Origin: Wenzhouxiangella limi
GTDB taxonomy: Bacteria; Pseudomonadota; Gammaproteobacteria; Xanthomonadales; Wenzhouxiangellaceae
Length of the DNA stretch: 64,000 bases
Direction: 5' to 3'
Assembly (NCBI RefSeq): GCF_010499265.1
Contig: NZ_JAAGSC010000031.1
Span: 427,976-491,975, forward strand
Each line of letters begins with the position of its first letter. Position 1 is the stretch's first letter. This document shows positions 47,201 through 55,805 of this stretch, piece by piece. Under the pieces are notes generated by a model that was given only the letters and a program-made list of their open reading frames with translations, did no database searches and was not told the origin of the DNA. Position numbers and translations under genes: made by a program.

Positions 47201-47530
47201 GGTGGCCGGGTACCAGGTCAGCTGGATCGGCTCGCCGCCGGCAGCCGGCATCACAAAGACCTGCTCGTCGCCGCCGTATTGACCGGTGAAGGCGATGCTG
47301 TCTCCATCCGGGGAGAATTTGGCAAACAGTTCCTTGCCGGGATGGCTGGTCAGCCGCCAGGCGGTGCCGCCATCGTCGGCAGCCATCCAGAGATCGCCGC
47401 CGTAGCTGAACACGACATGGTCACCGTGCAGGTCGGGAAAGCGCAGCAGCTTGGTCTGGGCCATGGCCTGGGCACCGAAAAAGGCGGCCAGAGCGAGCAC
47501 GGCCAAGGTACGAAAGCGAGGGCTTGGCAT
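44264..47530 (-). CDS. Tricorn-like S41 family peptidase with beta-propeller and PDZ domains
   Basis: This 1088-residue exported protein is related to tricorn protease. A signal peptide (residues 1-24, cleavage after AMA) precedes two runs of PD40/WD40-like propeller blades (about 30-560; WSPDGQRMAFISD and FSPDGEHIALSDKDG are examples). A linker, a PDZ domain near 750-850 (EVGVDAAKGDYIIAVNGRELTG) and a C-terminal S41 domain with the nucleophile in LDQNSASDGDIFPW follow. It probably degrades peptides in the periplasm. The ATG at 47530 has AAGGA 8 nt upstream. It starts 28 bp after gyrA ends. Confidence 0.92.
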   Translation of the reverse strand: MPSPRFRTLAVLALAAFFGAQAMAQTKLLRFPDLHGDHVVFSYGGDLWMAADDGGTAWRLTSHPGKELFAKFSPDGDSIAFTGQYGGDEQVFVMPAAGGEPIQLTWYPATGPLPARWGYDNQVQGWTPDGEQVLFRSQRDAWGSSTATLFTVSRDGGLPTRLPIPVSGAGTYTDAGEAVFYSPLFRDFRTWKRYQGGWSQDLWLFDLEAGDARQVTDHPRTDRDPMWIDGTGYFVSDRDGKLNLYRVDPDSREVEQLTFHADWDVRWASAGDDGRIVYELNGELRIFDTRSDSDTGISIRVPDDGLNRRVRTVQVGDQINGASLSPTGQRVLFEARGNVFNAPVGDGIVRDLTHRSTAHDREASWSPDGQRMAFISDISGEEELYVAAVDGSDTPRALTSGNQTRFYRPVFSPDGEHIALSDKDGRILVVRADGEGELREVGRDPGWRNRDYNWSPAGDYLAFSQVQRSGLRALYLYSVADDETRQISEGLFSEYQPRFSADGEHLFFLGDREFAPQIGQREWNYATNRMTGIFALGLSRSSPNPFAPEDVEEQGLDPEDDSAEGDNGDEPTERTAIDFDGLMQRVIRVPVENTNIGALAVVEGGLLFVESDAFFYGRGPERPPRVRLFQFEDAEVVDFPAGISISDVSADGKRILGRQGGQWQVFDVAKEGGDPTTVATAGLQTTVDPVAEWATAFDEVWRRFRDHFYVENMHGYDWEALREAYRPWLEHVAHRSDLNYLIGEMIAELNVSHAYVSGGDEGLPDRPAVSLIGAQFEIDQGRYRISEILEGQNDESRYRSPLTEVGVDAAKGDYIIAVNGRELTGDENIYRRLHLPSGQAVELTVSARPDGRDARTVRVDPIGNETPLHYLAWVLDNHRRVTEATDGRVGYLHVPDMGANGIREFIKWYYGQIRKDGLVIDVRSNGGGNVSQMLIERLSRKPLSLGYSRTMPYPSTYPNQAFNGHLAAVLDQNSASDGDIFPWQFRNAGLGPLIGKKSWGGVVGITSHGPLIDGGSVNVPEFGFADIEGNWVIEGEGVEPDIEVDNDPASVIAGEDPQLDRAIEEVMSRIEADPPGFPERPEDPVKLD

Positions 47531-47558
47531 GTTGAAGATCCTTCGAGATTTGCAGGTT

Positions 47559-50132
47559 TTAGTCTTGGGCTTCGACGTTCTCTTCGTCAACGTCGTCGTC
47601 ATTGTCGGAAGCGGCCACGCGGGCCATGCCGATCAGCTGCTCACCTTCGGCCAGGCGAATCAGGGTCACGCCCTGGGTATTGCGACCGAGCTGGGAGATT
47701 TCAGCCGCCGCGGTGCGCACCAGGGTGCCGGCGTTGGAGGTCAGCATGACGTCGTCTTCGGCGGTCACGGCCAGCGCCGCGACCAGCTCGCCGTTGCGCT
47801 CGGAGACCTGGATGCCGATCACCCCCTGCCCGCCGCGCTTGTAGACCGGGAATTCTTCCAGCGCGGTGCGCTTGCCGAAGCCGTTGGCCGTGGCCAGCAG
47901 CACATCGTCCGGCTCGTCGCCGGTCACCAGCATCGAAACCACCTGCTGGCCCTTCTTCAGGCGAATGCCGTTGACCCCGCGGGTCTGGCGCCCCATGGCG
48001 CGCGCGTCGGTCTCGTGAAAACGGATGGTCTTGCCGGCCGAGGAAAACAGAAGAATGTCGCGCGTACCGTCGGTAAAGGCCACGTTGACCAGCTCGTCGT
48101 CGTCTTCCAGCAGCACCGCCCAGATGCCGTTGGAGCGGATGTTGGCGAAGTCCGACAACGGCGTCTTCTTGACCCGGCCCTTGCGCGTGGCGAAGAACAC
48201 GAACCAGTCGTCCGGGAACTCGCGCGTGGGCAGCACGGCGTTGATGCGCTCGCCCTCATCCAGCGGCAGCAGGTTGACCATGGGCCGGCCGCGGCTGTTG
48301 TGGCCGGCGTGCGGCAGCTCGTAGACCTTGGTCTTGTAAACCTTGCCGGCGCTGGTAAAGACCAGCAGGGTGTCGTGGGTGTTGGTAACCCAGAAGCGCT
48401 CGACGAAATCCTCGTCCTTGGTTCGGGTGGCCGAGCGCCCCCGCCCGCCGCGCTTCTGGGCCCGGTAGCGGTCCAGCGGCTGGTATTTGGCGTAGCCGGC
48501 GTGTGAGAGGGTCACGACCACGTCTTCGGGCGTGATCAGGTCTTCCATGGTCAGATGGAGATGGTCGCGAACGATCTCCGAGCGCCGCTCATCGGCGTAG
48601 CGGTCCTTGAGCTCGGTCAGCTCGTCGCGGATGACCTGCATCAGCGCGTCGGGCTCGGACAGGATGCGCATCAGTTCCTGGATCTGGCCGAGGATTTCCT
48701 TGTACTCGTCGGAGAGCTTTTCCTGCTCAAGACCGGTGAGTTTCTGCAGGCGCAGGTCCAGAATCGCCTGGGCCTGGGCCGGCGAAAGCTGATAACCGCC
48801 CTCGCCCATGCCGTACTCGGGCAGCAGTTCTTCGGGCCGCGACAATTCCGCCCCGCTCTGGCCCAGCAAGGCCTTGACCACGGTGGCGTCCCAGCGCCGG
48901 CCCTGTAGCCGCTCGCGCGCCTCGGCCGGGGTCGGCGAGGTCTTGATCAGCTCGATGACCTCGTCGAGGTTGGCCAGGGCGACGGTCAGGCCTTCGAGAA
49001 TGTGGGCGCGCTCGCGCGCCTTGCGCAGCTCGAACAGGCTGCGCCGGGTGACCACCTCGCGCCGGTGGGCAAGAAAGGCGCTGAGCATATCCAGGATGTT
49101 GAGCAGGCGCGGCTGGTTGTCGACCAGGGCGACCATATTGATGCCGAACACCGTCTGCAGCTGGGTCTGCTGATACAGGTTGTTCAGCAACACCTCGGGC
49201 ACTTCGCCGCGCTTGAGTTCGATGACCATGCGCATGCCGTCCTTGTCGGACTCATCGCGCAGCTCGGAAATCCCTTCCAGCTTCTTGGTCTTGACCAGCT
49301 CGGCAATTTTTTCCAGCAGACGCGCCTTGTTGACCTGGTACGGCAGTTCGGTGACCACGATGCGGTTGCGACCGTTGTCTTCGGTCTCGACGTGCGAGCG
49401 CGCCCGCAGATAGATTCGCCCACGGCCGGTCCGGTAGGCCTCCTTGATACCGTCGGCGCCGTTGATGATGCCGGCCGTCGGGAAATCCGGCCCCGGCAGG
49501 TATGCCATGGCCTCGTCGACAGACATCTGAGGATTCTCGACCAGCGCCAGCAACGCACTGACCACCTCGCCCAGGTTGTGCGGCGGAATGTTGGTCGCCA
49601 TACCCACGGCGATGCCGGACGAGCCGTTGACCAGCAGGTTGGGCACCCGGGCCGGCAAAACCGAGGGTTCTTGCTCGGATTCATCGTAGTTGGGGACAAA
49701 GTTGACCGTCTGCTTGTCGATATCGGCCAGCATTTCGTGCGCCAGCCGGGCCATGCGGACCTCGGTGTAGCGCATGGCTGCCGGCGAATCGCCGTCGACC
49801 GAACCGAAGTTGCCCTGGCCGTCGACCAGCATGTAGCGCAGCGAGAACGGCTGCGCCATGCGCACGATGGTGTCGTAGACGGCCGTGTCGCCGTGCGGAT
49901 GGTATTTACCGATGACGTCACCGACGACGCGGGCGGATTTTTTGTAGGGCTTGTTGTAGTCGTTGCCCAACACCTGCATCGCGTAGAGCACGCGCCGGTG
50001 CACAGGCTTGAGGCCATCACGGACATCCGGCAGCGCCCGGCCCACGATCACGCTCATGGCGTAATCGAGGTAGGACTGCCGCATCTCGTCTTCCAGGTTG
50101 ACCTGGAGCACTTCCCGAGCCAGTTCCGCCAT
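47559..50132 (-). CDS. gyrA: DNA gyrase subunit A
   Basis: GyrA is the strand-cutting subunit of gyrase. With the start at 50132 the numbering matches E. coli: Thr83 and Asp87 in the quinolone-determining [10 protein letters not shown], and catalytic Tyr122 in [10 protein letters not shown]. Six C-terminal propeller blades include the GyrA-box QTRGVNG-type motif ([12 protein letters not shown]). The tail is acidic ([14 protein letters not shown]). Thr at position 83 is also the wild-type residue in some other species, such as Pseudomonas aeruginosa. An ATG one codon earlier (50135) is equally possible. Confidence 0.97.
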   Translation of the reverse strand: MAELAREVLQVNLEDEMRQSYLDYAMSVIVGRALPDVRDGLKPVHRRVLYAMQVLGNDYNKPYKKSARVVGDVIGKYHPHGDTAVYDTIVRMAQPFSLRYMLVDGQGNFGSVDGDSPAAMRYTEVRMARLAHEMLADIDKQTVNFVPNYDESEQEPSVLPARVPNLLVNGSSGIAVGMATNIPPHNLGEVVSALLALVENPQMSVDEAMAYLPGPDFPTAGIINGADGIKEAYRTGRGRIYLRARSHVETEDNGRNRIVVTELPYQVNKARLLEKIAELVKTKKLEGISELRDESDKDGMRMVIELKRGEVPEVLLNNLYQQTQLQTVFGINMVALVDNQPRLLNILDMLSAFLAHRREVVTRRSLFELRKARERAHILEGLTVALANLDEVIELIKTSPTPAEARERLQGRRWDATVVKALLGQSGAELSRPEELLPEYGMGEGGYQLSPAQAQAILDLRLQKLTGLEQEKLSDEYKEILGQIQELMRILSEPDALMQVIRDELTELKDRYADERRSEIVRDHLHLTMEDLITPEDVVVTLSHAGYAKYQPLDRYRAQKRGGRGRSATRTKDEDFVERFWVTNTHDTLLVFTSAGKVYKTKVYELPHAGHNSRGRPMVNLLPLDEGERINAVLPTREFPDDWFVFFATRKGRVKKTPLSDFANIRSNGIWAVLLEDDDELVNVAFTDGTRDILLFSSAGKTIRFHETDARAMGRQTRGVNGIRLKKGQQVVSMLVTGDEPDDVLLATANGFGKRTALEEFPVYKRGGQGVIGIQVSERNGELVAALAVTAEDDVMLTSNAGTLVRTAAAEISQLGRNTQGVTLIRLAEGEQLIGMARVAASDNDDDVDEENVEAQD

Positions 50133-50200
50133 CAAAAATATCCGTAGACTATTTCTTAAGATTATGTTTTAACTATCTGAAAGAAAGAGTCTTTTCGACC

Positions 50201-50229
50201 ATATTTCTTGCAGATCGCGCGACCGTCAA
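50201..50229 (-). promoter_or_regulatory. Candidate gyrA promoter in AT-rich leader
   Basis: The 196 bp between gyrA and the next gene contain an AT-rich stretch near gyrA and no convincing gene. On the minus strand TTGACG (50229-50224) and AAATAT (50206-50201) are 17 bp apart, about 69 bp upstream of gyrA. The -35 is good, but the -10 is poor. Confidence 0.3.
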
Positions 50230-50328
50230 TGGGGCCCGTGCAGATGCGTAATATTACCACATCCAGCTTTTCAGCCCGCCTGGGGAAATACCACGGGAGC
50301 CGTGCCGGACAGACCGTCGACAGCAGGC

Positions 50329-52803
50329 TCAAAGGCTCGGCGAAACGGGCCCCAGCCAACGATCGGCCCAGTCCAGGTAGGCCCTGATCACGTCGCTGTA
50401 ATGGGGCGGCAGATGACCCCAGTCGAGCACCACGTGCTGCTTGAGCTCGGCCGGCGTACCGAGGAGCTCAAAGAACGGGCGCTGGGCGGTTTCCAGCGGG
50501 AAGTTGTAGTCCTGCGCGCCGTTGATCATCAACACCGGCATCCGCACCCGGGCCAGGTAGTGCTGTGGCTGAATTTCCGGCGGCATGTGGCTCCACACGC
50601 CCAGCCCTCCGGACATGAGGATGGCAGCACGCAGACGCGGCTCCAGCGCAAGCGAAAAAGGCGCCCGGTTGGCCCCGTAGCTCACGCCGTGGAACAGGAT
50701 ACGCTCCATGTCGATGTCGCCGCGCGTGGCCAGGTAGTCGATCGTGCGGCGCAGATCCTGGACCTGGTTGATGGTCAACTGACGCACGCCGATGGGCCCG
50801 CTCGCGCTGGCAACCTTGCGCTCGAAAGTGCCCTGGTAGACCGGATAGACCACGACCCGGCCGCTGCGCAGGAACGGCTCGACGTGATGCAGTCCCGCGC
50901 GCCGACTGGAATCGAGCAGAAGGGCGTCGCCACCGGGGAAGTTGATCACCGCCTGGTAAGGGGGCCGGGCCGAGCGCGGGATGAACACCTGGACCAGCAC
51001 GCGATCGTCGGCGTACGGCGCCCGGAAACTGATCCGCTCGCGCCGCCAATCCTTGTGCGAATTGTCGATCTCCTCGACCGTCGCTTCCAGCGGTCCGTCG
51101 TCGTAGTCGAACAGGCGGGCATAAATGGCGAAGGTCTCGTCATCGGCAGGCTCGGGCAGGCTGCGCTCCAGGGCGGGGATCGCAACCCTCAGGCCGTCAT
51201 CCACAGGCTCATCGGTGCTTATCAGACGTAAACCGAACCCGTCGGAGCGCTCGAGCGGATGACGCGCCTCGACATCGGCAAAGCGATATTCGTCTTCGCG
51301 AAAGAAGCCGCCGAGAATATGACGCAGCCTGCCGTCGGCGTTGTAACACCACTCGGCGACATTGCCGCTCATGTCGTAGGTGCCGTAACTGCCCAGACTG
51401 TCGACCGAGCCGACTGCCGTGGTGCCGCTGGACTTGAAAGTGCTCGCCAGCAGCACGTCGGAAAAGTTCTGCAGTTGCGGTGTGCCCAGCCCGGCCGCGC
51501 GGCGCCAGTGAAACACCGTAGGCAACTGCCGGCCGGCGAATTGCGCGTAGGCCGCCGCCTCGAACCAGCTGATTCCGCTGACCGGATGCTCGTCCTGGCC
51601 CGGTGGGTAGGTCCCAATGGCCCAGGTCGAAGGCCCGGGCATGCCGGTACTGTCGACCAGCCGCGCCATCAACTCTTCAAAGGCCAGGGTCTGGCCATCG
51701 ACCTCGGCGGGGTATTGCCAGAACTCCGGCCGGCGATAGCCGCCGGCTTCGACGAACGCGCGGTATTGCCGATTGCTCACTTCGTGGCGGTCGATCCAGA
51801 AACCGGGCACGCTGCGGCGCTGGCGCAGGTAAGAAACCTCGCCGGCGGGCACATAAACCATGCCCTCGGGAACGCGTTCCCGGGGCTGCAGAAAAAAAGT
51901 CTCGGCCAGTGGCAGAATGCCAGGTGCCGACTCGATGTCGGCATATCCCGGCAGACTGACCTTAAAACGCAGCATGGCCAGCGGCAGATCGATCGCGTCG
52001 AGCGGCGTCTGACCGAGCACGATCCAGTCGGCATCGCGCTCGCGAAAGCCGCGCACCGCCACGTCCGCCCCGGGCGGCTCGCTGAGCAGCTGGTTCGGCA
52101 AGGTCAGATCCTGCCACATCTGTTCCAGCCGAAAATCCTGGATTCCGCGTTCCCGGAGTTCGCGCAAACGCCGCCACGCCGAAGCCAGGTCCTCGCTCTT
52201 CAGCGCCTCGATCTCGGGGACTGCCTCCTCCGCGAGCCAGCGCTGCGCCGCGGTTTGCTGCCACCACAGCCCGACAACGACGACGAGCAGGCCGATCAGA
52301 CTCAGCGTGCCGTAGACGAGGGCGCGGTTGACCGAATCAGGAGGTCTTTCCGGATCAGCCTCGACCGCTGACGCCTGCTCGGCGGAAGATGGCGACTCGG
52401 CCTGATCATCGTTCACTCGCTCGACCGGGCAGAGGATGCGATAGCCGCGCCGGTGCAGGGTTTCGATATAGCGCGGCGACTGGGCCTGGTCGCCCAGGGC
52501 CTGGCGCAGTTCGCTGATCGCCTGCGGCAGGACGTTGGGCGAGAGCGCGGTGCGGCCCCAGGCCAGGTCGAGCAAAGTGTTGTGGTCCTGGAGTTCCGGC
52601 GCCCGCGCCAGCAGGACCTCCAGCAGCCGACAGGTCTGCCTGCGCAGGCTCCTGTCGCCGTCCGGTCCGCGCAGAACCCCCAGCCTGGGGTCCAGCTCGA
52701 AGTCGCCAAATCGATAGATGATGCGGTTTTCCACGTCAGTCAGAGGCCGCCCGCACTCTTTGCTGAATTGTTCAAATATACCTCTTGAGAAACTTTTGAG
52801 CAT
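50329..52803 (-). CDS. Winged-helix / transmembrane / FGE-like / alpha-beta hydrolase fusion protein
   Basis: Four parts are visible (numbering from the ATG at 52803, 824 residues). Residues 29-128 are an OmpR/ToxR/CadC-type winged helix (YRFGDFELDP, LRRQTCRLLEVLL, ISELRQALGD, YIETLHRRGYRIL). Residues about 162-182 are a membrane helix (LVYGTLSLIGLLVVVVGLWW). Residues about 312-528 are a formylglycine-generating-enzyme/SUMF1-like domain (PEGMVYVPAG, DRHEVSNRQYRAFVEAGG, HPVSGISWFEAAAYAQFAG, MSGNVAEW, GFGLRL). Residues about 550-824 are an alpha/beta hydrolase with Ser708 in GVSYG, Asp765 in NGAQD and His797 in WGHLPP. The paired FGE copper-binding cysteines are missing. GTG at 52734 is a possible alternative start. 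Confidence 0.88.
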   Translation of the reverse strand: MLKSFSRGIFEQFSKECGRPLTDVENRIIYRFGDFELDPRLGVLRGPDGDRSLRRQTCRLLEVLLARAPELQDHNTLLDLAWGRTALSPNVLPQAISELRQALGDQAQSPRYIETLHRRGYRILCPVERVNDDQAESPSSAEQASAVEADPERPPDSVNRALVYGTLSLIGLLVVVVGLWWQQTAAQRWLAEEAVPEIEALKSEDLASAWRRLRELRERGIQDFRLEQMWQDLTLPNQLLSEPPGADVAVRGFRERDADWIVLGQTPLDAIDLPLAMLRFKVSLPGYADIESAPGILPLAETFFLQPRERVPEGMVYVPAGEVSYLRQRRSVPGFWIDRHEVSNRQYRAFVEAGGYRRPEFWQYPAEVDGQTLAFEELMARLVDSTGMPGPSTWAIGTYPPGQDEHPVSGISWFEAAAYAQFAGRQLPTVFHWRRAAGLGTPQLQNFSDVLLASTFKSSGTTAVGSVDSLGSYGTYDMSGNVAEWCYNADGRLRHILGGFFREDEYRFADVEARHPLERSDGFGLRLISTDEPVDDGLRVAIPALERSLPEPADDETFAIYARLFDYDDGPLEATVEEIDNSHKDWRRERISFRAPYADDRVLVQVFIPRSARPPYQAVINFPGGDALLLDSSRRAGLHHVEPFLRSGRVVVYPVYQGTFERKVASASGPIGVRQLTINQVQDLRRTIDYLATRGDIDMERILFHGVSYGANRAPFSLALEPRLRAAILMSGGLGVWSHMPPEIQPQHYLARVRMPVLMINGAQDYNFPLETAQRPFFELLGTPAELKQHVVLDWGHLPPHYSDVIRAYLDWADRWLGPVSPSL

Positions 52804-52811
52804 CTTTTGAG
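52782..52811. promoter_or_regulatory. Three direct repeats CTYTTGAG at 11-bp spacing, candidate operator
   Basis: CTCTTGAG at 52782-52789 and CTTTTGAG at 52793-52800 and 52804-52811 repeat with an exact 11-bp period. OmpR/PhoB-type winged helices commonly bind head-to-tail direct repeats of this spacing. The repeats overlap the first codons of the long form of the fusion regulator and lie about 100 bp upstream of the divergent secreted-protein gene. They could be an autoregulatory operator; this is inference. Confidence 0.55.
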
Positions 52812-52906
52812 GATTTTCGAAAGTCTCGTCGGTCCCGGCCGCCCAATCTGAGTGGCAAGCAGCGAACGACCGCTGCCCCATCGACAACAACACTGGAGGA
52901 ACCGAC

Positions 52907-53530
52907 ATGATTCAGATTTTTCACAAGCACTTGCTCAGCACTCTGGCTACCGCGTTGATCGGCTCGGCCGCGATCACCGCAGCCGGCGACACCCTCGCCC
53001 AGCACGATCAGGCTGGCTCGTTCGGCGTGGCCGGCGAATGCGATCACTGGCTGGACGGACGCCCGGAAAGCCGCGTCCCGCCCCAGTGCCGTGACCTGGC
53101 CGGACAGCTTAACCAACTGCGCCAGGCGACCAGCGCTTTCTACAGCTTCGATGTAGCCAATGCCGCCGGCTGGCAAGCCACGATCAGCGAATGCGTGGAA
53201 AGCCCGATGGGCGGCATGGGCTATCACGTCGCCAACCTTGAGGAACTCGGTGATCCAGACTTTGCCGCCACCCTCTCGCTGCTGCGGCCGGAAGTCCTGC
53301 TCTACGCCCCCACGGCGGACGGCTCGATGGAGTTTCTCGGCGTTGAATACATCGTCCCGGGCCCCTTGAGTGCCGAACCGCCCGAGATTCTCGGTCAGCC
53401 GCTGCAGTTCAACCCGACTCTGGACATCTGGGCGCTGCACGTCTGGATCGGACGCGACAATCCCGACGGCATCTTTGCGCCTTTCAACCCGACCGTGAGC
53501 TGCGAGTTCGCGCCGGAGCCGGCCGAATAG
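52907..53530 (+). CDS. Secreted protein of unknown function
   Basis: This 207-residue protein has a signal peptide (MIQIFHKHLLSTLATALIGS and on, cleavage near TLA-QH). The mature part has four cysteines (in GECDHW, PPQCRDL, ISECVES and VSCEF), which could form two disulfides. Its blocks GGMGYHVAN, LRPEVLLYAP, EFLGVEYIVP and HVWIGRDNPDGIFAPFNPTVSC recall a widespread exported family without a known function. A strong GGAGGA ribosome-binding site lies 7 nt before the ATG. It is divergent from the fusion regulator and ends at its own terminator. Confidence 0.85.
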   Translation: MIQIFHKHLLSTLATALIGSAAITAAGDTLAQHDQAGSFGVAGECDHWLDGRPESRVPPQCRDLAGQLNQLRQATSAFYSFDVANAAGWQATISECVESPMGGMGYHVANLEELGDPDFAATLSLLRPEVLLYAPTADGSMEFLGVEYIVPGPLSAEPPEILGQPLQFNPTLDIWALHVWIGRDNPDGIFAPFNPTVSCEFAPEPAE

Positions 53531-53560
53531 CACCGGTACCCGAATCCATCAGACGCTCTT

Positions 53561-53588
53561 TGGCCGTGCGCCCGCACGGCCATTTTCT
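53561..53588 (+). terminator. Rho-independent terminator
   Basis: TGGCCGTGCG (53561-53570) and CGCACGGCCA (53573-53582) form a perfect GC-rich stem, followed by TTTTCT. It lies 30 bp after the secreted-protein stop and should end that transcript before the small membrane-protein gene. Confidence 0.85.
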
Positions 53589-53619
53589 GACCTGAATCGA
53601 AGCCATGGAGAACCTGACC

Positions 53620-54042
53620 ATGAACACAAGAACCGATCGTCTCCACCTGCTCGGCGCACTCGCCTATGCCACTGGCGGTCTGGGGCTGGGCATCTACATG
53701 GCGGCCAGCCATGATCACAGCCAGGCCGTGGCCCATGCCCATCTGATGCTGGTGGGCTTCCTGCTGTCGTTCGCCTACGCCGTGATCGGTCGCTTGTGGC
53801 TGGGCCCGCGGCCGGCCCTGCTCAGCGGCCTGCAGTTGGCCGGACATCACCTGGGCGTCTTTGGCCTGATCGGCGGCTTGTTGCTGCTTTACGGCGGCGC
53901 TGCCCCGTCTGACCGGCTCGAGCCGGTACTGGCATCAGCTTCCATTCTGGTGCTGGCTTCCCTGGTCCTGATGAGCGCCATGGTGGTCCACGCCGGCAGG
54001 GCAAACCGCGCCGCGCCCGCTGCCGAGCTGGTGATCGAATGA
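53620..54042 (+). CDS. Small His-containing four-helix membrane protein
   Basis: This 140-residue protein has four predicted membrane helices. The first two carry SHDHSQAVAHAHLMLVGFLL, a histidine-rich stretch at the membrane edge that resembles metal- or heme-binding segments of NnrS and heme-copper oxidase-like proteins. The third helix begins LAGHHLGVFGLIGG. The ATG at 53620 has GGAG 9 nt upstream and is preferred to the ATG five codons earlier. No function can be named. It converges with mtnA. Confidence 0.75.
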   Translation: MNTRTDRLHLLGALAYATGGLGLGIYMAASHDHSQAVAHAHLMLVGFLLSFAYAVIGRLWLGPRPALLSGLQLAGHHLGVFGLIGGLLLLYGGAAPSDRLEPVLASASILVLASLVLMSAMVVHAGRANRAAPAAELVIE

Positions 54043-54079
54043 GCAGCATGCGCGACCCCGGGAGATGGCTGTCGATTAC

Positions 54080-55105
54080 CTAAGGCTGGCTGAAGTCGTA
54101 GTCTGGATAGAAGACGCCGTTTTCGGTGACGATGCAGTCGACCAGTTCAGCCGGGGTGATGTCGAAAACCGGGTTCCAGGCGGCAAAGCCGGACGGCACG
54201 GACTCGATGCCGGCTGCGCGCCAGATCTCGGCCGAGTCGCGCTGCTCGATCTCGATGCCCTGCCCGCTCGCCATCGCCGGATCCACGGTCGACGACGGTG
54301 CCACGACCATCATTTTCACCCCGTGGTGGCGCGCGAGCACGGCCAGCGCGTAGGTGCCGATCTTGTTGGCGACATCACCGTTGGCGGCGATGCGGTCAGC
54401 GCCGGTGATCACCCAGTCCACTTTTCCGCTGGCCATGAGAGCGGCGGCGGCGCCCTCGACCAGGACCTGGAATTCGACCCCGGCCCGGGCCAGTTCCCAG
54501 GCCGTCAGGCGCGAGCCCTGCAGCCATGGCCGGGTCTCGTCGGCGTACACGCGCTCGACCCGGCCGCTGCGAACCCCTTCGAGCACCACGCCCAGCGCGG
54601 TGCCGATCCCGCCGGTGGCCAGCGAGCCGGTATTGCAGTGGGTCAGGACACCGCTGCCGGGGTCGATGACGGCACTGCCTGCTTTGGCCATGGTCCGATT
54701 GGCCTCGATATCGGCGCGGTGCATCCGATACGCCTCATCGGCCAGCGCATCGCTATCGAGCCTGCCCAGCCGGACGGTCACCTCGCGCATTCGCGCCACC
54801 GCCCAGGCCAGGTTGACGGCGGTTGGACGGGCCTGCTCGAGGCGCTGCATATCGGTCAGCCAGCCGCGCAGGTCGTCGCCTCGGGCCCGGGCCGCCATCA
54901 CGGCACCGTAGGCGGCGGTGACGCCGATCGCCGGCGCCCCGCGCACTACCAGGTCGGCGATCGCCGCGATCACGGCGTCGATCTGGTCGATCCGGAGCCA
55001 GCGTTCTTCCTGCGGGAGCAGGCGCTGGTCGATCAGCTCAAGGCGCTTGCCGTCGAAGCGCACCGCCTGGAAACCGTCGCTGCTTTCATCGAATACCGTG
55101 GTCAT
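54080..55105 (-). CDS. mtnA: S-methyl-5-thioribose-1-phosphate isomerase
   Basis: MtnA is the eIF2B-related isomerase of the methionine salvage pathway. The 341-residue protein has IADLVVRGAPAIGVTAAYG, THCNTGSLATGGIGTALG with the catalytic Cys, and VITGADRIAANGDVANKIGTY with the catalytic Asp. No other salvage gene is nearby. In Pseudomonas mtnA lies next to gyrA; here about 4 kb separate the two. Confidence 0.95.
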   Translation of the reverse strand: MTTVFDESSDGFQAVRFDGKRLELIDQRLLPQEERWLRIDQIDAVIAAIADLVVRGAPAIGVTAAYGAVMAARARGDDLRGWLTDMQRLEQARPTAVNLAWAVARMREVTVRLGRLDSDALADEAYRMHRADIEANRTMAKAGSAVIDPGSGVLTHCNTGSLATGGIGTALGVVLEGVRSGRVERVYADETRPWLQGSRLTAWELARAGVEFQVLVEGAAAALMASGKVDWVITGADRIAANGDVANKIGTYALAVLARHHGVKMMVVAPSSTVDPAMASGQGIEIEQRDSAEIWRAAGIESVPSGFAAWNPVFDITPAELVDCIVTENGVFYPDYDFSQP

Positions 55106-55208
55106 GGGGCCATTCTAGGCCAACGCGCGCCGGCAGCGCCAACAACAGCACGCCAGCGACAAAAGCCTTATCATTGGCGGCCCTGATCAGACCCGCTGGA
55201 ACGGAACC

Positions 55209-55805
55209 ATGAAACGTCTGCTTTCGCTCTGCCTGCTGCTGCCGCTGCTGGCCGCGGCTCAAACCACTGACTCGTCGTCTGCCGACGAACCGACCACGGA
55301 GAATCCTACTGTGATCCTGCATACCAACTACGGCGCCATCACCCTGGAGTTGTTCGAAGACAAGGCGCCGCAATCGGTGGCCAACTTCATCCAGTACGCG
55401 CGCGACGGCCACTACGACGGCACCCTGTTCCACCGCGTGATCCCGAACTTCATGATCCAGGGCGGCGGATTCGACACCGAATTCCAGCAGAAAGCAACCC
55501 GCGAGCCGATCGAGAACGAGGCCGACAACGGCCTGGCCAACGAACGCGGCACCCTGGCCATGGCCCGGACCAACGACCCGCATTCGGCGACCTCGCAGTT
55601 TTTCATCAACGTCACCGACAACGAGTTCCTGAATCATCGCGGCAAGGCCTCCGGCCAGGCCTGGGGCTACGCCGTCTTCGGTCGGGTCAGCGACGGCATG
55701 GACGTGGTCGACGCCATTCGCGCCGTCGATACCGGCCGCCGCGGCATGCACCAGGACGTGCCGGTCGAGGAGGTGATCATCGAGCGGGTCGAGCTCCCTG
55801 AGTGA
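55209..55805 (+). CDS. Exported peptidyl-prolyl cis-trans isomerase, cyclophilin type
   Basis: This 198-residue cyclophilin has a signal peptide ([18 protein letters not shown]), a short Ser/Thr/Asp/Glu linker, and the domain with [50 protein letters not shown] and the late [16 protein letters not shown]. It probably folds periplasmic proteins. Cyclophilin and lpxH are adjacent in other gammaproteobacteria, as here. Its stop overlaps the most likely lpxH start. Confidence 0.95.
   Translation: MKRLLSLCLLLPLLAAAQTTDSSSADEPTTENPTVILHTNYGAITLELFEDKAPQSVANFIQYARDGHYDGTLFHRVIPNFMIQGGGFDTEFQQKATREPIENEADNGLANERGTLAMARTNDPHSATSQFFINVTDNEFLNHRGKASGQAWGYAVFGRVSDGMDVVDAIRAVDTGRRGMHQDVPVEEVIIERVELPE

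Noticed and set aside
47559..50132. Thr83 in GyrA as a quinolone-resistance mutation.
   Set aside because: Thr is the normal residue at this position in several bacteria, so it cannot be read as resistance from one sequence.
50162..50359. A 65-codon minus-strand frame in the gyrA leader.
   Set aside because: No ribosome-binding site or recognisable sequence; it covers the AT-rich promoter region and overlaps the end of the fusion gene.
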